A stretch of DNA of 64,000 nt from Crossaster papposus (GCA_037893245.1 JBAIAA010000119.1:1612001-1676000), one strand, 5' to 3'; positions 9,923 to 21,849 are shown, numbered from the stretch's first letter. A program made the numbers and translations. The notes: generated by a model not told the origin, from the letters alone.

Positions 9923-12150
9923 CTCCCAACTTCCTTTCTGATGTCACTCACCACGTTTTAGTTTGGCAAATTAACAACCAAAGAAGGAACGCCTTGAGTA
10001 TGACGTAAGACGCGCATAGACCACAAACACCATGCACTTATTCTCTGTGATTGTGACCAAATTAACGAACTGAGAGGACATGAAGTTGATTTGTGATCCA
10101 AATATTATTGCACAGTTAACAGCAAACGATACGTTGTGTCTAGTTGTATCTGTCCACCTGTCTCGCTAGTTTTGTACTGACCAGTTTGCCAGTTGCTCTT
10201 GTTATTTTGATGAACCAATAAATGAGCTTTATATTAACAAACGCGGTGACTGTGAATGTAAAGCAGCCGTGCATAACGCTTTGTATAAAATTCGATAAAT
10301 TTAATTATTTAGGTGGCCTGCCCGTCTTATTTCACTCCTTTCCCTGTTCAAGTTGAGTATTCAACAAACCTTTGTGAAAATGAACTGGGGTAGAGCCTGA
10401 AAGTTGACTGGTGGCGTGCTTCCGGACCCCTCAAATAAAATATTGTTTTTAACATTATTTTTGGTACAATGATTTGCTAATAAAATCACCCCTGGAAAAT
10501 TGCTGCTAGCGCTATATGACCGAATTTCTCGAAATGAGTCTCAAGGACAGGTTGTTAGGTATTTGCTCTATCACTTAGGTTGACACCTTATAATGTACAG
10601 TTGTTATTTGGGTGAAAGGGTTGACTGCTTCCCTTAATTTATCTAGTGTATGACACTGTTAAAAGATGTATTTACTCAAAAGTAATTATGGCGACTTGTG
10701 ATTCATTTCGTTGGGTTGGGCCCGTATGGAAACTAAACAATTGCATGACGCGAAAGAGAAACATCGTACCCCAACTTGACCTCTCACTTTCAATAATCTA
10801 AAATACATGTGGACTCGTCGACTCTAGGTACTCATACACAGATGAAAATGTATTATATAATTTTGTGGCGGTCATTGGATACAAACTTAAACTTATATAG
10901 GAGACTAAAATGTCTTTTTGGACATAATTTTCTTTCTCATTAACTTGAAAGTTTTTTTTCATTAATAAATCTAAAACTACCGTTAATTGTAGAAAGAGTG
11001 CAGGCGCGGATCTAGGATTGTTTTAGACGGGGTCACACCCACAACTGAAAAATGCGAGCGCGAAGCTCATATTAAGTATATTAAGGTTCAAAGAATTACA
11101 TCGAACAGCAAATAGTTTTTGTCACTTCTGTTATTGTTTGAAAATAAAGAATGACTATAGGCATCCAGCAAAATGATTGCGCTACATATCCTGTAATTGT
11201 TCCGAAACATTAAAATGTAATAATTCCGGACGGCGGTCGCGTAAAAAACACAAGAACATTATAAATAAATACAACTGCCGACGCCAGTTGAAAAATAAAA
11301 TACACCCCCCCAAAAAAAAAAAAAAAAAAAAAAAATCCACACATTCATGATCATTCAAGCAATAGCAAACGGTGTATTCTACCTTGAAATTGTTATTATT
11401 AACGGTGTAAACGAACGCGGTGACCGTGCATGTAAAGTAGCCACGCCTGTAACGCTTTGTAACAAAAATCAATACATTTGATTAAGTCGCTTGCCTGTAT
11501 TATTTAAACAGTTCTTTTTCCTGTCCAAGTTGAGTTTTCAACAAACCACTATGAAAATGAACTGAGGTAATAGATAGATAGATAGATAGATAGGTAGATA
11601 GAAAGATAAACTTTATTAAATCCAAAACTGGAAATTACATGTTGTCGTCTCTCATTAAAAATATAAAAAATTCAAAATACGCTACAATATTCAGGAAATA
11701 AATACACAATCACATCAAAACATTACAATTGCACACAATATAAAGCACTAAAAAAAAAAGGTAAAAAGCACATGTGAAATTAATGCCAAACCCATTCCCA
11801 AAGTAGAACCAGAATAAAGAACTAAGTATACAAATTATGTCAACAACTGTGTATATATTGACTGTGGGATTGTGTAAAGTGGTTATCATAAAGCAAACAA
11901 ATTGTTTACCATATTCAAGAATGAATTGGCTTTGGTTAATTGTGAACGTGGACTTTATGGGAAGTCTGACTCTACAGTGTAAGGTACGAGAACGAATTGA
12001 CAAATGTTATCACTAATCAATAAGACAAACAATGGAGATGTGGCAACAAACTTAAATGCAAAAAGAGAACAGATAAGTTATTTGAACTCTAAAGCTAACG
12101 ATTGTCAGCCTATACATTTCACTTCGCTGAGCTCAGCAAAGGAAACGACA
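9923..12150 (+). repeat. CTL1 upstream flank and module M, U1 copy a
   Basis: The lectin flank at 9997-10190 is homologous to 14620-14830. Module M (10190-12150) is shared with 14830-15780, 46030-47540, 49255-50700 and 59740-61200. Features include a poly-A run (about 11308-11334) and a (GATA)n-type microsatellite (11568-11606). A short P-like tail (11990-12150) is cut off before the lectin position. No gene is seen. Confidence 0.75.
11568..11606. repeat. Tetranucleotide microsatellite (TAGA)n
   Basis: About nine imperfect units of TAGA on the plus strand. It is absent from the other M copies. Confidence 0.9.
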
Positions 12151-12902
12151 TGTTAAACATGCAGACTGTGCTTTGAAAGTCACCGCCCTGGGATCGCAAG
12201 CCTGATACACTTCATTTGTTGTGCGTATACATTGTTGTTTAGCAAATCGTGAGAAGCAGCTCTTTAAAACAATACGCCCTGTACATGAGCAATGGTGGTC
12301 TATGCGTAAGGTATTTTTACCCTACACGGGACGGATGCCGGACGATTCACTTATAAGATTACTAGAATTTTAAGGAAAAAACATATACAAGCGTGATATA
12401 CGGCATATTCACAATTCAAAATGTATTAAGGTAGGCCTATAGTCCAAGACAAAGATGTCCGTTCACACTAAGAAAAACAGTTCAACTTTTGTGCACCCTT
12501 ATTGATACAACAGCAGCACCCTTAAGACCGGGTGCATAATATGTTGAATCTTAAAAGGTTCAAGAGATGCAAACTTCCACCTTTAAGGGTGCAATGTGTT
12601 AGAGTTGAACCCTATAGGTTTAATGTTCCACTCTTATACCGTTTTCACACTACTCTGGACTTACCCGGGTAATTAATTACCCGGGTAGTTAGGCATACCC
12701 GGGTGGAAACTAACCGGAGAATCGGTTTCACACTACAAGGTTAACCCCGCAATTCAGCTTACCCGCTTCAGTGCGCACCTGTGTAATTTTGTAACCGCGT
12801 TCATATATGAAGCAAACGACAACACGGAGGCGATAATTTTTTTCTGCAGGTAGGTTGGTACATTAGCCAATCAGAACACGGATGGTGTTGACGTCATCGA
12901 TG

Positions 12903-13017
12903 ATGTTAGAGTTGTCTGGGACAACCATAACCCCTACCCCTAACCCCAACCTATAACCATAACCCTAACCTTAACCCCTAACCCTAACCCTAGTTAGATC
13001 CCATACAACTCTAACAT
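12903..13017. repeat. Telomere-like (CCCTAA)n tract inside a small foldback
   Basis: About 65 bp of CCCTAA-type repeats (12925-12992) lie between inverted 19-bp arms, ATGTTAGAGTTGTCTGGGA and its near-perfect complement. It is an interstitial telomere-type repeat, not a chromosome end, because normal sequence follows. Confidence 0.75.
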
Positions 13018-13019
13018 GT

Positions 13020-13650
13020 TTTTCTAAGATTTTAGAAAAATGTGTATATGCACGTATTATTAAATTTTTAGATAAATTTAATATTTTGTCTAAATCCCAA
13101 TATGGATTCCGTAGTAAACATTCAACTTCTCATGCCCTTTTAGATTGTATTGATAAGGTTTCTGAAGCAATTGATGACTCTGAGCACACACTGGGGATAT
13201 TTCTTGACCTCTCAAAGGCGTTCGATACAATTGACCACGATATTTTACTGTATAAGCTTTCGTATTATGGTATCCGAGGAATTTCTCTTCAGTGGTTTAG
13301 GAGTTACCTCTCTAACAGATCCCAGTATGTATCTATTAATGGTATTAATTCAAACTCTAGAAACCTTTCATATGGTGTACCTCAAGGATCCATATTGGGA
13401 CCCTTGCTTTTTTTAATATACATTAATGATTTTATCAAATCCTCTGAGGAACTCTCTTTTATATTGTTTGTCGATGACTCAAACATATTCTGTTCTCATA
13501 GTAACCTTACTTATCTTATCAATAAGGTCAATATTGAACTCAAATCTGTTGCTAATTGGTTTAATGTCAATAAGCTATCTCTAAATATTACAAAAACCAA
13601 CTTTATGTTGTTCAGCAATTCTGCCACTGAAATTCCTTGTTTGACCTCTT
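13020..13650 (+). pseudogene. Non-LTR retrotransposon reverse transcriptase fragment (CR1/jockey-like)
   Basis: About 210 codons match the core of a LINE reverse transcriptase: FSKILEKCVYARI, YGFRSKHSTSHAL, then the first catalytic aspartate in FLDLSKAFDTIDH, GVPQGSILGPLLFL, and the active-site box FVDDSNIF in place of the usual FADD. Homology continues to about FMLFSNS. The reading frame is open through the fragment. Endonuclease, the RT C-terminus and the 3' tail are missing, so it is truncated at both ends and cannot act alone. It lies inside the Harbinger-like element, immediately right of the telomere-like foldback. The CR1/jockey group is my best placement. Confidence 0.85.
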
Positions 13651-13692
13651 CCCTTCCACAATCTTTTGCGCTTACAACAGTTTGACAGAAAA

Positions 13693-13797
13693 ATGGCGCA
13701 CGACATGGAATTGGAAACAGTAGCGTTGGTCTTACTATTTCTGAATTGTATTTCTGAATTTCGCCATTGTTATGAAAGAAAGAGGAACTCTGGATAA
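13693..13797 (+). other. Small ORF inside the Harbinger-like element
   Basis: 34 codons starting MAHDMELETVALVLLF and ending CYERKRNSG. Its position between Harbinger-type ends, with a hydrophobic-then-basic pattern, could fit an N-terminal transposase exon. There is no further support. Confidence 0.2.
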
Positions 13798-14385
13798 TGC
13801 GGTGTGTAAAATGACAAGCCGATATAGAAAAATGTGTTCCCCTACACGTGTACGTGTTAAGACTGGTGCCTTGCATTTAGTGTACGTAAAACAAACTACC
13901 GAACAGTACCGAATGGTGTACTTCAGTACATACACGTAAAAATAAAGCCATTACAACAAGGGAATACTACAAATTACGTCATTGTTTGACTTTCGCAGCG
14001 CGCACGCGCAAGGCTGGCTGCGCTGATAAAACTCGACGAACGGACCCGGGTTAAAGAAAACCCGGCGAGCATTCACACTACTGAAAGTCACCCGGAGAAT
14101 TGTCTCAAGGCTGTCGTTAACCCCGAGATTAGTGGGTTAACCCACCTCGCGAGTAGGGTTAGAAATTACCCAGGTTAATCGGGGTTTCGTTAACCCAGAG
14201 AATTTCTAACCCCGAGAAGTGTAGTGTGAACGCTCAAAACTACCCAGGTAATCTCGGAGTTAAATATTTCGTTAACCCCGAGATAACCGGGGTAAAACTA
14301 CATAGTGTGAAACCGGTATTATAGGGGTGGTGCTATTGTACCAACTATAATAGGGTGCACTTCTGAACCTTTATTTCTTAGTGTG

Positions 14386-15780
14386 TTGCGTCAGATTGCC
14401 CAAGTGTATATAATTCCGCTCAACAAATCATTATAATTTAAAATTTCAGTATATTGTTACACTGCACCGAGTTGAATAGTCTAGATTAAAAGCAATTTGC
14501 GGAACTCCATTAACTGTCTTAGACACATAATTACGTTCTGTATAACATTAATATATAACAACAAAGATTGTTTATCTAAGCCAAAAATTGTTTATCTAAG
14601 CCAAAGTCGGATCGCTCAGTATGACTTAAGACGCGCATAGACCACCTACACCATGCACTTATTCTCTGTGACTGTGACCAAATTAACAAACTGAGAGGAC
14701 ATGAAGTTGATTTGTGATCCAAATATTATTGCACAGTTAACAGCAAACGACGATACGTTGTTTCTAGTTGTATCTGTCCACCTGTCTCGCTAGTTTCGTA
14801 CTGACCAGTTTGCCAGTTGCTCTCGTTATTTTGACGAACCAATACATGAGCTTTCTATTAACAAACGCGGTGACTGTGAATGTAAAGCAGCCGTGCATAA
14901 CGCTTTGTATAAAATTCGACAAATTTAATTATTTAGGTGGCCTGCCCGTCTTATTTCACTCCTTTCCCTGTTCAAGTTGAGTATTCAACAAACCTTTGTG
15001 AAAATGAACTGGGGTAGAGCCTGACAGTTGACTGGTGGCGTGCTTCCGGACCCCTCAAATAAATTATCGTTTTTACAATTATCTTTGGTACAATGATTGC
15101 TTAATAAAATTACCCCTGAAAAATTGCTGCTAGCACTAGTATGACCGCATCCCTCGAATGAGTCTCAAGGGCAGGTTGTTAGGTATTTGCTCTATCACTC
15201 AGGTTGACACCTTATAATGTACAGTTGTTATTTGGGTGAAAGGGTTGACTGCTTCCCTTAATTTCTCTAGTGTATGACACTGTTAAAAGGTGTATTTACT
15301 CAAAAGTAATTATGGCAACTGTGGTTGGGCCACATTATGGAAACTAAACAATTGCATGACGTGGAAGAGAAATATCGTACCAAAACTTGACCTATCACTT
15401 TCGAAAATCTGAAATACATGTCGACTCGTGGAATCGAAACGCTTTGTGTACAAAATCGAAATGTTTTATTAAGTCGCCTGCCTGACTCATTGTAACAGTC
15501 CTTTTCCCTGTCCAAGTGAACTGAGGTAATATATCTACCGTGGCATTGTGTAAAGTAATTATAATAAAGGAAACATTGTTTGCGATATTCAAGAACGAAT
15601 TGGCTTTGGTTAATTGTAAGCGTGGACTTTATGGGAAGTCTGATTCTATAGTGTAAGGTACGAGAACGAATTGGAAAATATTATCACTGATCAACAAGAC
15701 AAACAATGGAGATGTGGCAACAAACTTCAATGCGGAAAGAAAACAGAGAAATTATTCGAACTCTAAAGCCAACGATTTTC
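14386..15780 (+). repeat. Module M, U1 copy b, with CTL1-type flank
   Basis: 14620-14830 matches the upstream flank of the CTL1 gene (9997-10190) but the gene itself is absent. 14830-15620 matches module M elsewhere, lacking the GCAGGCGCGGATCTAGG part. The TTAA site near 15615 is an empty site for the MITE at 1530-1883. No gene is seen. Confidence 0.7.
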
Positions 15781-16140
15781 AACCTTTTTTCACGATTTTC
15801 ACTTCACTGAGCACAGCAAAGGGAACCACGATATAGCGTATATACACGTCCACCGCGTCAACGAAGCATTATTGGCAACGTCGACGTATATTAACGTCCA
15901 CCGCGTGTATGCCATACATGTCAGTCGTGTATACCCGTCCTCCGCAGCGCTAGCGGGTAACTTTTAGCGTAAATACACGACCGCCACAAACAAGGACACT
16001 TTTGCAGGGTATATATACTACCCGAGGAATTTATCTGCTGTGCCTGACTGATTAACTCGTCATCCGTGAATAGTAAACATTTTTTTCAGGCCTTGCTCGG
16101 GACGTGTTTATTCGTCATCCGTTTTGAAACTCTAAAAAAA
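15620..16140 (+). promoter_or_regulatory. Module P upstream of CTL2
   Basis: Direct-orientation P module ending about 380 bp before the CTL2 start. It carries four or five imperfect repeats related to GTATATACACGTCCACCGCG (for example near 15838, 15886 and 15925). It is kept at the same distance from CTL3 and CTL4. This is a candidate shared regulatory region; no TATA box could be assigned with confidence. Confidence 0.45.
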
Positions 16141-16520
16141 CCACTTCTGTGGTACACCATGTTCCGTGGGAAATTACTTTTTAGAAAACCAGGAACAACA
16201 AAAAACTAAGATAAAACCAAAGGGTGGTAGTACGAGCAGAATGGTCATTGGTGACCGTGATGAGGTGGTGCAGGCAACATCATCATCAAATCACCGTTCG
16301 TCTTTAACACGCAAATTACCGTACACATGTAGTGATAATGCACCCGCGAGGATGCGACTTTAAGCAAGTGCACGAGACTTATGTTATCATAAAGCTGTCT
16401 GACTAAAGTGGTGTGTGAACGCATGACGGGCTTCTGGCTTAATACCACAATCATAGACTGAGAATTACCGCCATTTGTCTGACGTAATACTTCTAAACAT
16501 TCTAATTTACTCCCCGGCTT

Positions 16521-17039
16521 ATGCAGATGGCAACTTTTCAAACTTCGTCTGTTCTATTCGTCATCAGTTTTGTATTAAGTGGAACCATGGATCACAAATC
16601 CATGGTTTTGGGGTGCGCTCCGTGCAATACAGGCTGGATAAAGTTTGGAAATCGCTGCCATCTCATCGTCAACAAGCTGAAACCTTTCCAGGATGCCGAG
16701 GCGTACTGCCAGGGCCTGTCCCGCCCTGGAAGACCGGCTCATCTCATGTCGATCAACAGCGAGAAGGAGAACGACTTTCTCAAAGAATACGTCAAGATCG
16801 TTAATGGTCTGGGGACGTTGTTGTGGATCGGCCTCAAACATTACGACAATTTTGAATGGTTGGATGGAAGCCAGGAGAACTACTTCAACTGGGGTCCGTA
16901 TGATCCAAATGGTGGGTCAGACGCTCCTTGTGTCGGCATGGTTATTCCTGACGGCGTTTGGTGGGATGAGTCTTGCAACATAGAAGAGCCATTTGTCTGC
17001 GAGATGCCGCACAGATTTACCACAGATAATGCACAATAA
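16521..17039 (+). CDS. C-type lectin domain protein (CTL2), intact single exon
   Basis: The product is 172 aa. A signal peptide is likely at 1-21 (hydrophobic VLFVISFVLSG). The lectin domain spans C32-C160 with cysteines at 32, 35, 46, 63, 137, 152 and 160, WIGL at 102-105, FNWG at 122-125, DPN at 128-130 where mannose-type lectins have EPN, and WWD at 147-149 in the WND position. It is probably a small secreted lectin with calcium-dependent sugar binding; specificity cannot be read reliably because of the DPN variant. There is no linker or second domain. Two paralogs lie at 53771-54289 (minus, 19 differences) and 62090-62612 (broken). The same P module precedes each, and module D follows here. 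Start: the first of two closely spaced ATGs (MQM). Confidence 0.85.
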   Translation: MQMATFQTSSVLFVISFVLSGTMDHKSMVLGCAPCNTGWIKFGNRCHLIVNKLKPFQDAEAYCQGLSRPGRPAHLMSINSEKENDFLKEYVKIVNGLGTLLWIGLKHYDNFEWLDGSQENYFNWGPYDPNGGSDAPCVGMVIPDGVWWDESCNIEEPFVCEMPHRFTTDNAQ

Positions 17040-18191
17040 CACGCTGTGTATCCGACGCCGATGACAAAGGGAACCAGCTTTGTAACAATAATCCAATGTT
17101 ATCTGAAGGCGGTGCAAATGTGTCTTTTATAGCTGTGAATGTATAGCTCAAACTGTCATTCGCATCGTCCAAATCATTGTACACCAACTGAACAAAAAAT
17201 ATCACTTCTGGAGTCACCATCGTCAGACTGATCAGAATACAAGTATAGCCGATTGGCCATGGTGAGACTTTTTGTTATAATGAAAATAGGCACCTTGATT
17301 ATTATGTTTGCGATATTACCACTTATGATTGTAGCTTAGTGCACACCCTGAGAGTAACTCGCACAATATGACGCTCCCGTCAGACAGGACATTAGGAACA
17401 TTCCTGGGCCCAATTTCACGGCGTTGCTAAGCACACGATTTTCTGCTAACAGAGCCTTCGTCTATTTCATAAAGACCGTAAGCAGTAAGCACGGCAAAAG
17501 GCAGGCTTAACCTAGCGGGAAAACATGCTTAAATTAGTGACGTAACAATATAAATCTCCATTTGCGCACGAAACGCCGTGAAACAGTATATAAATAATGG
17601 CTGAAAGATGAAATGAATGGATCGTTTCATCCTTCAACGAATGAACATATTCTCACCAATGCACGAATGCAAAACATTCTTTTCTTTTTTACATAACACC
17701 CAAGTAGATCGTTGTAATTTATTGGAGGATAAAACTATAAGAATGTGCATAACACCCAAGTAGATCCTTGTCATTTGATTGGAGGACTGTAAGTCACGCG
17801 GCATTTAATTACACAGGCATTACAAACAATTTACAGTTTACAATTTTCCGTCGAGAACTTGTTTAAAATCTATATTTTTTTCCAGTCAATTTCGGCAAAT
17901 AGGCAGTCAATTTATTTTTCGTGCGATTGGCCTCTCTAGTTTTTACCGTGTTTAAAATTAAGAATTCGAGCATTCAATTTAGTGTTTGGGGCATTGAAAT
18001 TCCTTTAGCAATGTGTTCAATTTAGCGTATCGTCGTTCTTTTTCGTGACGCCTAATCATCATTCAATTTAGCAAAGCTGGTTCGACTGGAGATTTTTTGC
18101 TGATTATTAAAAAAAAAATTGAGAATTCAAATAAACATGACACTAAATGGAGATAAAAACATTCACTTTGAATAAAATTAACATTCTTTTT
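17040..18191 (+). repeat. Lectin 3' flank and module D, copy 1
   Basis: Shared inverted with 52141-53770 and, from about 17570, directly with 21850-22528. The minus strand at about 17017-17265 holds a decayed version of the small ORF at 53547-53843. The TTAA near 17527 is an empty site for the MITE at 52887-53259. AT-rich, with several TTCAATTTAG repeats. Confidence 0.75.
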
Positions 18192-18800
18192 TAAGCTACT
18201 TTCTTCTCAATCGATTAAAAAAAATACTTTGTAGATGGGCAAGTATTATATTTGAGTACATTCAAAAGAAAATCAAATGTGTAATGGTATTGAATACAGA
18301 TTTGTAATGTCATGAATACTCATATCCAGTTTAATTAGCTTGCCAATTAAAACAGGTCAGTAAATAATCCAGTATTTTCGGTTCATTTGAATCAAACATT
18401 TCCTATAATTTGCGATTAACCTTGACTTTGTTTACTTTGGATATTCAACTTCTGATGTCGCTTCACAGTGTAATGTACTTTGTAATGTACCCATGTATAA
18501 TTAAACTGAGTTTCGAAGCAATTTAGACGTCTTGCTTCAAACTGTGTATGTGTATGCACAAGACTGCTCTAGCCCAAGTGCCTACTACTATACCTTCAGT
18601 AATAATGTTTTAATACTTCAATCTGAAAGTACGATTGCAATATATAAATACATTGTAGTTTGATAAGTTTTGTTTGAATGTGAACTGTATGAAATAAATG
18701 TCGATGTAACTGATCCACGTACTTTCAGCTCCTCTATAGTTGCAAGCGGTAAAATATGTTGCGTAAGCCTTGCGCCACTTTTGAAAATGGCGCAAGCTAC
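18192..18800 (+). repeat. Module A, copy 2 (truncated)
   Basis: Matches 1-580 closely, then ends and joins inverted module C. It lacks the conserved ORF part. Confidence 0.75.
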
Positions 18801-19605
18801 GCACTTAGACTGATTGTTTATTCTATTTAATTGAAACTAGTGCAGTGCTAGTTTAAAATGTGCCTGCTTGGCCTCCGTGGACCCGCGAATGTAAACGTGG
18901 CGATATAGAGTGCAGTACCCGTATAAACAGTGCAGCATTTCGGCTATATACAGCACGATATTACACTGAGCTGATCAATGTGTCATTGTTAATGTACCTT
19001 GCTAGATCAGATTTGTAGCATGCACCAATTTATTCAATTACCAATTAATATATAAATGTAGTCAAACTATTTAAACATTTCATTTCGTCATTACAGATCA
19101 AATTCGTCTACGCTGTTGCCCAAGGCAGCATTCAGAGATCGAATTCAGATAAATTTCAAACTGATGCTAATTAAATTAGTCTGATGTGTGCTTGACTCAA
19201 ACACACATAAGTTAACATCAGTTGGAAATTGATTGAAATAAGACAAATTCGATCTCTGAATGCCGCCTTTCCGCATTATTAATAAGCTTATAATTAGTAT
19301 ACGAATTTGATCCGTAATAACGAATATTCCTGAGACAATGTTCAAAATGAGTGACCAAAATGTCAAACTGAATAGAAATTAGTTTAAAGCAATTAAACTA
19401 TTTTAAGCAATCATTAAGCTAGAGAAAGGGTCACAGTTTTATTTAATTGTATTTTAGTGCTAGTTCAAAATTTGCTTGTTTGGAACGGGCAAATTGCTTG
19501 GCCTCCGTAGACACGCGAATGTAAACGTGTGATATAGAGTGCAGTACCCGTATAACAGTGCGGCATTTCTACTATATCCAGCACCATATGGGACGTTGAA
19601 TACAC
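18800..19605 (-). repeat. Module C, inverted fragment with foldback
   Basis: Reverse-oriented C sequence including the foldback hairpin near 19085-19330 and two GATATAGAGTGCAGTACCCG segments (18902 and 19532). No gene is seen. Confidence 0.7.
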
Positions 19606-19975
19606 CATTTGCAGATATTGAAAAAAAATACTACCGAATTATTAGGAAGTATCTTACTTTTTTGAAAGTCAGTAATGATTGTAGGCATCCAGCAAAAAGA
19701 TTGCGCTAGATATCTTGTAATTGTTCCAAACAATTGAAATAAAAAAAAACATATTCACGATCGTCGGTCGGCGATCGTGAAAGAACAAGAACAACTGCCT
19801 GACGCCGCTTGAAAAACGAACGCCGTTTTCCTTGCTTTCCTCAGCATCCATAATTGTAAAACTCTGGACAGGTCAGTTAAACAATATTTACTATAAACTA
19901 CCACACCCCAAATCCATCTATTCATGATAATTCAAGCAATTACCAATGATATATCCTACCTTTAAGTTCTTTAAT
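19605..19975. mobile_element. TTAA MITE, inverted copy
   Basis: Contains both end types of the piggyBac-like MITE (ACACCATTTGCAGATATTG at left, CAATGATATATCCTACCTTTAA motif at right). An internal hairpin at 19754-19781 is related to that at 53048-53075. The left TIR is eroded. Confidence 0.65.
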
Positions 19976-20187
19976 ACCTAACGCATCACCTAAAAATAAT
20001 TCCTGAGAAACAACATTCCGCGAACACAATGACCACCACAGAGGGAGGGGGAGGGGGAGTGGAAGAAGTGTGGGATGGAGAGAAGTGGGGGAGGGGAGAA
20101 GTGTGGGAGGGGGAGAAGTGGGGGAGGGGAAGAACTGGGGGAGGGGGAGATGTAGGGGAGATGGAGAAGTAGGGGAGGGGGAGAAGT

Positions 20188-20220
<33 letters not shown>

Positions 20221-20580
20221 GGGTACCACCCCCTCCCTCCTTCCTCCCTCCCCCTCCCCTCCCCTCCATTCTTGCTTCAAATGATTTCCACACCGCGCGA
20301 CCCTCCCCATCTTTTCAGTGTATTTTCACTGGACCATTCAGCCCTTCAGACCCTCAACTTTAATAAAATGGATCTGGTAACGAGATAAGGAGACTACAGA
20401 AGTTTCCATACACTGCAGAACTACATGCATTTCACTTGTTCGTCTGGCTCGTAAGTATAACCCTGTCAATCACAAGAGTGCCACAGTAGACTCAATGAAG
20501 CATACACTCTCTTTACCATTGTGACTTCACTGCTCCTTAACCTGAAATGTAAAGAGCGCCCTCACTTTTAAGATCTAATT
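19975..20580 (-). repeat. Purine minisatellite (inverted copy) and flank
   Basis: The G/A strand of the 17-bp minisatellite occupies about 20040-20270, including a G run of over 30 bases. Flanks match 4930-5475 inverted. ORFs here are artefacts. Confidence 0.85.
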
Positions 20581-20664
20581 GGTGAGACCCACGCGCGCGG
20601 ACGTCCTAGCTCGTGGGTATAAAAAAACCAGAAACGAGTCAACAACAACAACAAACAAGTCATC

Positions 20665-21849
20665 ACGGCGGATCCTTCAGACCTTCTTGACGAAATATTC
20701 GCGGTTAGCGGTTCTGATATATCTGATGAGACTTCCTCATCATCCGCCTCAGAAAAAAGCGATGATTCGGAAGAGTTTGTTGCTACTTGCTCAAAGTCGT
20801 CTGACAAGCCGAACTTCAGGTAAGAGGTTACTAAACCACGTCAACGTGAACTTAGTTACACAGGAATCCGTTAAACATTAGGCCCTAGAACCATCGTTTG
20901 TGAGCCTACACGTGTTTGGAATATATAATTTAACTTTACTCTTTAAATGTATTTTTAACACACAAAAGTCGAAATGCCATTGCAGTTACAATAAATCCGA
21001 TTTTGCTGTGCCATAAAAAGAACTGATTACAATGACAAATATAGTCACTTAAATGTGCAGTACAAAAACCGAGATAATATTATTACTTGCAGCCCGTCCC
21101 GAGGCAAGGCCATTAATTAATGTGTGAGGGCGGTGTTTGTTTGAAGACTTATTTTCTAATTAGAAAATTGATATTAAAATTGTGATTTTCGTGCACCCTC
21201 ATCTTTTTTTCTTTTTTATTCAAAATAAACTATTTTTGAACTCATGATTGTCGTATGCTTTTGCTGTCTAGTACCATCATGAAGAAGTTACTCAAATCAA
21301 TATAGCGCCCTATGACATTTCTTAGCATGTAATAATAATCTTACTTCAGGTCTGGATGGCATAAAACAAGCTCCTATAATAAGCGGCCACGTGTGAACTT
21401 CAGTGGACAAGTTGTACCTACGCAAGATGTCAGTGGCCTATCATCGATTGAGACCTTTTAACTCTTTTTTTTGCCATGCCGTCTGGCAGTTGATGGTGAC
21501 CGAGACGAACCGATATACCGATCAAAGTGTGTCTGGAAATACAGCATGGATTCCAATAAATCTTTCTGAAATGATGGCATCTGTGGCATTGCTTCTGCGT
21601 AAGGGAATAAACAAAAGGCCTCGCTATGCTATGCATTGGGCGAGGTCAGAAGTTCTGCGAAGCCCTGTGTATCCATCAACCATGTACTGCAACCGATTTG
21701 ACGCAATCCTGCGATTTTTCCATCTTGCCAACAATAGAGCTAACGAGACTACCCCTGACAAACTGTCTGAAGTTCGCACCCTGCTGGACATTGCATTGCC
21801 CTTGTTTCGTCGAATTTATAAACCCGGACGAAACCTCTCAAATGTGAGC
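20665..21849 (+). pseudogene. piggyBac-like transposase remnant with a spliced N-terminus
   Basis: Exon 1 (20665-20819) encodes an acidic serine-rich N-terminus (DEIFAVSGSDISDE...) and ends at a CAG/GTAAGAG donor. A 530-bp intron ends at TTACTTCAG and exon 2 starts at 21350. Exon 2 continues the frame, then passes a T-rich run (about 21457) where the frame shifts. After it follows a DDE_Tnp_1_7-type segment with VTETNRYTDQ, AWIPINLSEM, RPRYAMHWARSEVL and CNRFDAILRFFHLANN. The catalytic aspartates further downstream are missing because the sequence joins module D at about 21845. The start codon position reads ACG. This is therefore a dead 5' half of a plain DNA transposon gene. Three more exon-1 copies occur in the window. 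Confidence 0.8.

Larger units (their letters stand above)
12637..14318. mobile_element. PIF/Harbinger-like element (TTA target duplication)
   Basis: Ends TACCGTTTTCACACTA and (other strand) TACCGGTTTCACACTA are inverted repeats flanked by TTA at 12634-12636 and 14319-14321. Both ends carry many ACCCGGGT- and TTAACCCCGAG-type subterminal repeats. The 3-bp TTA duplication fits PIF/Harbinger. No complete transposase is present. A 34-codon ORF at 13693-13797 could be a remnant exon. Confidence 0.7.
12464..14385. mobile_element. Outer MITE with CACACTAAGAAA ends, hosting a second element
   Basis: The left end CACACTAAGAAAAACAGTTC and the right end (other strand CACACTAAGAAATAAAGGTT) are inverted repeats, each followed by a GTGCACCCT motif. 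The element is only a few hundred bases without the insertion at 12637-14318. The target duplication is not clear. Confidence 0.65.

Noticed and set aside
12925-12992. Chromosome end
   Set aside because: Ordinary sequence continues on both sides, so the telomere-type repeats are interstitial.
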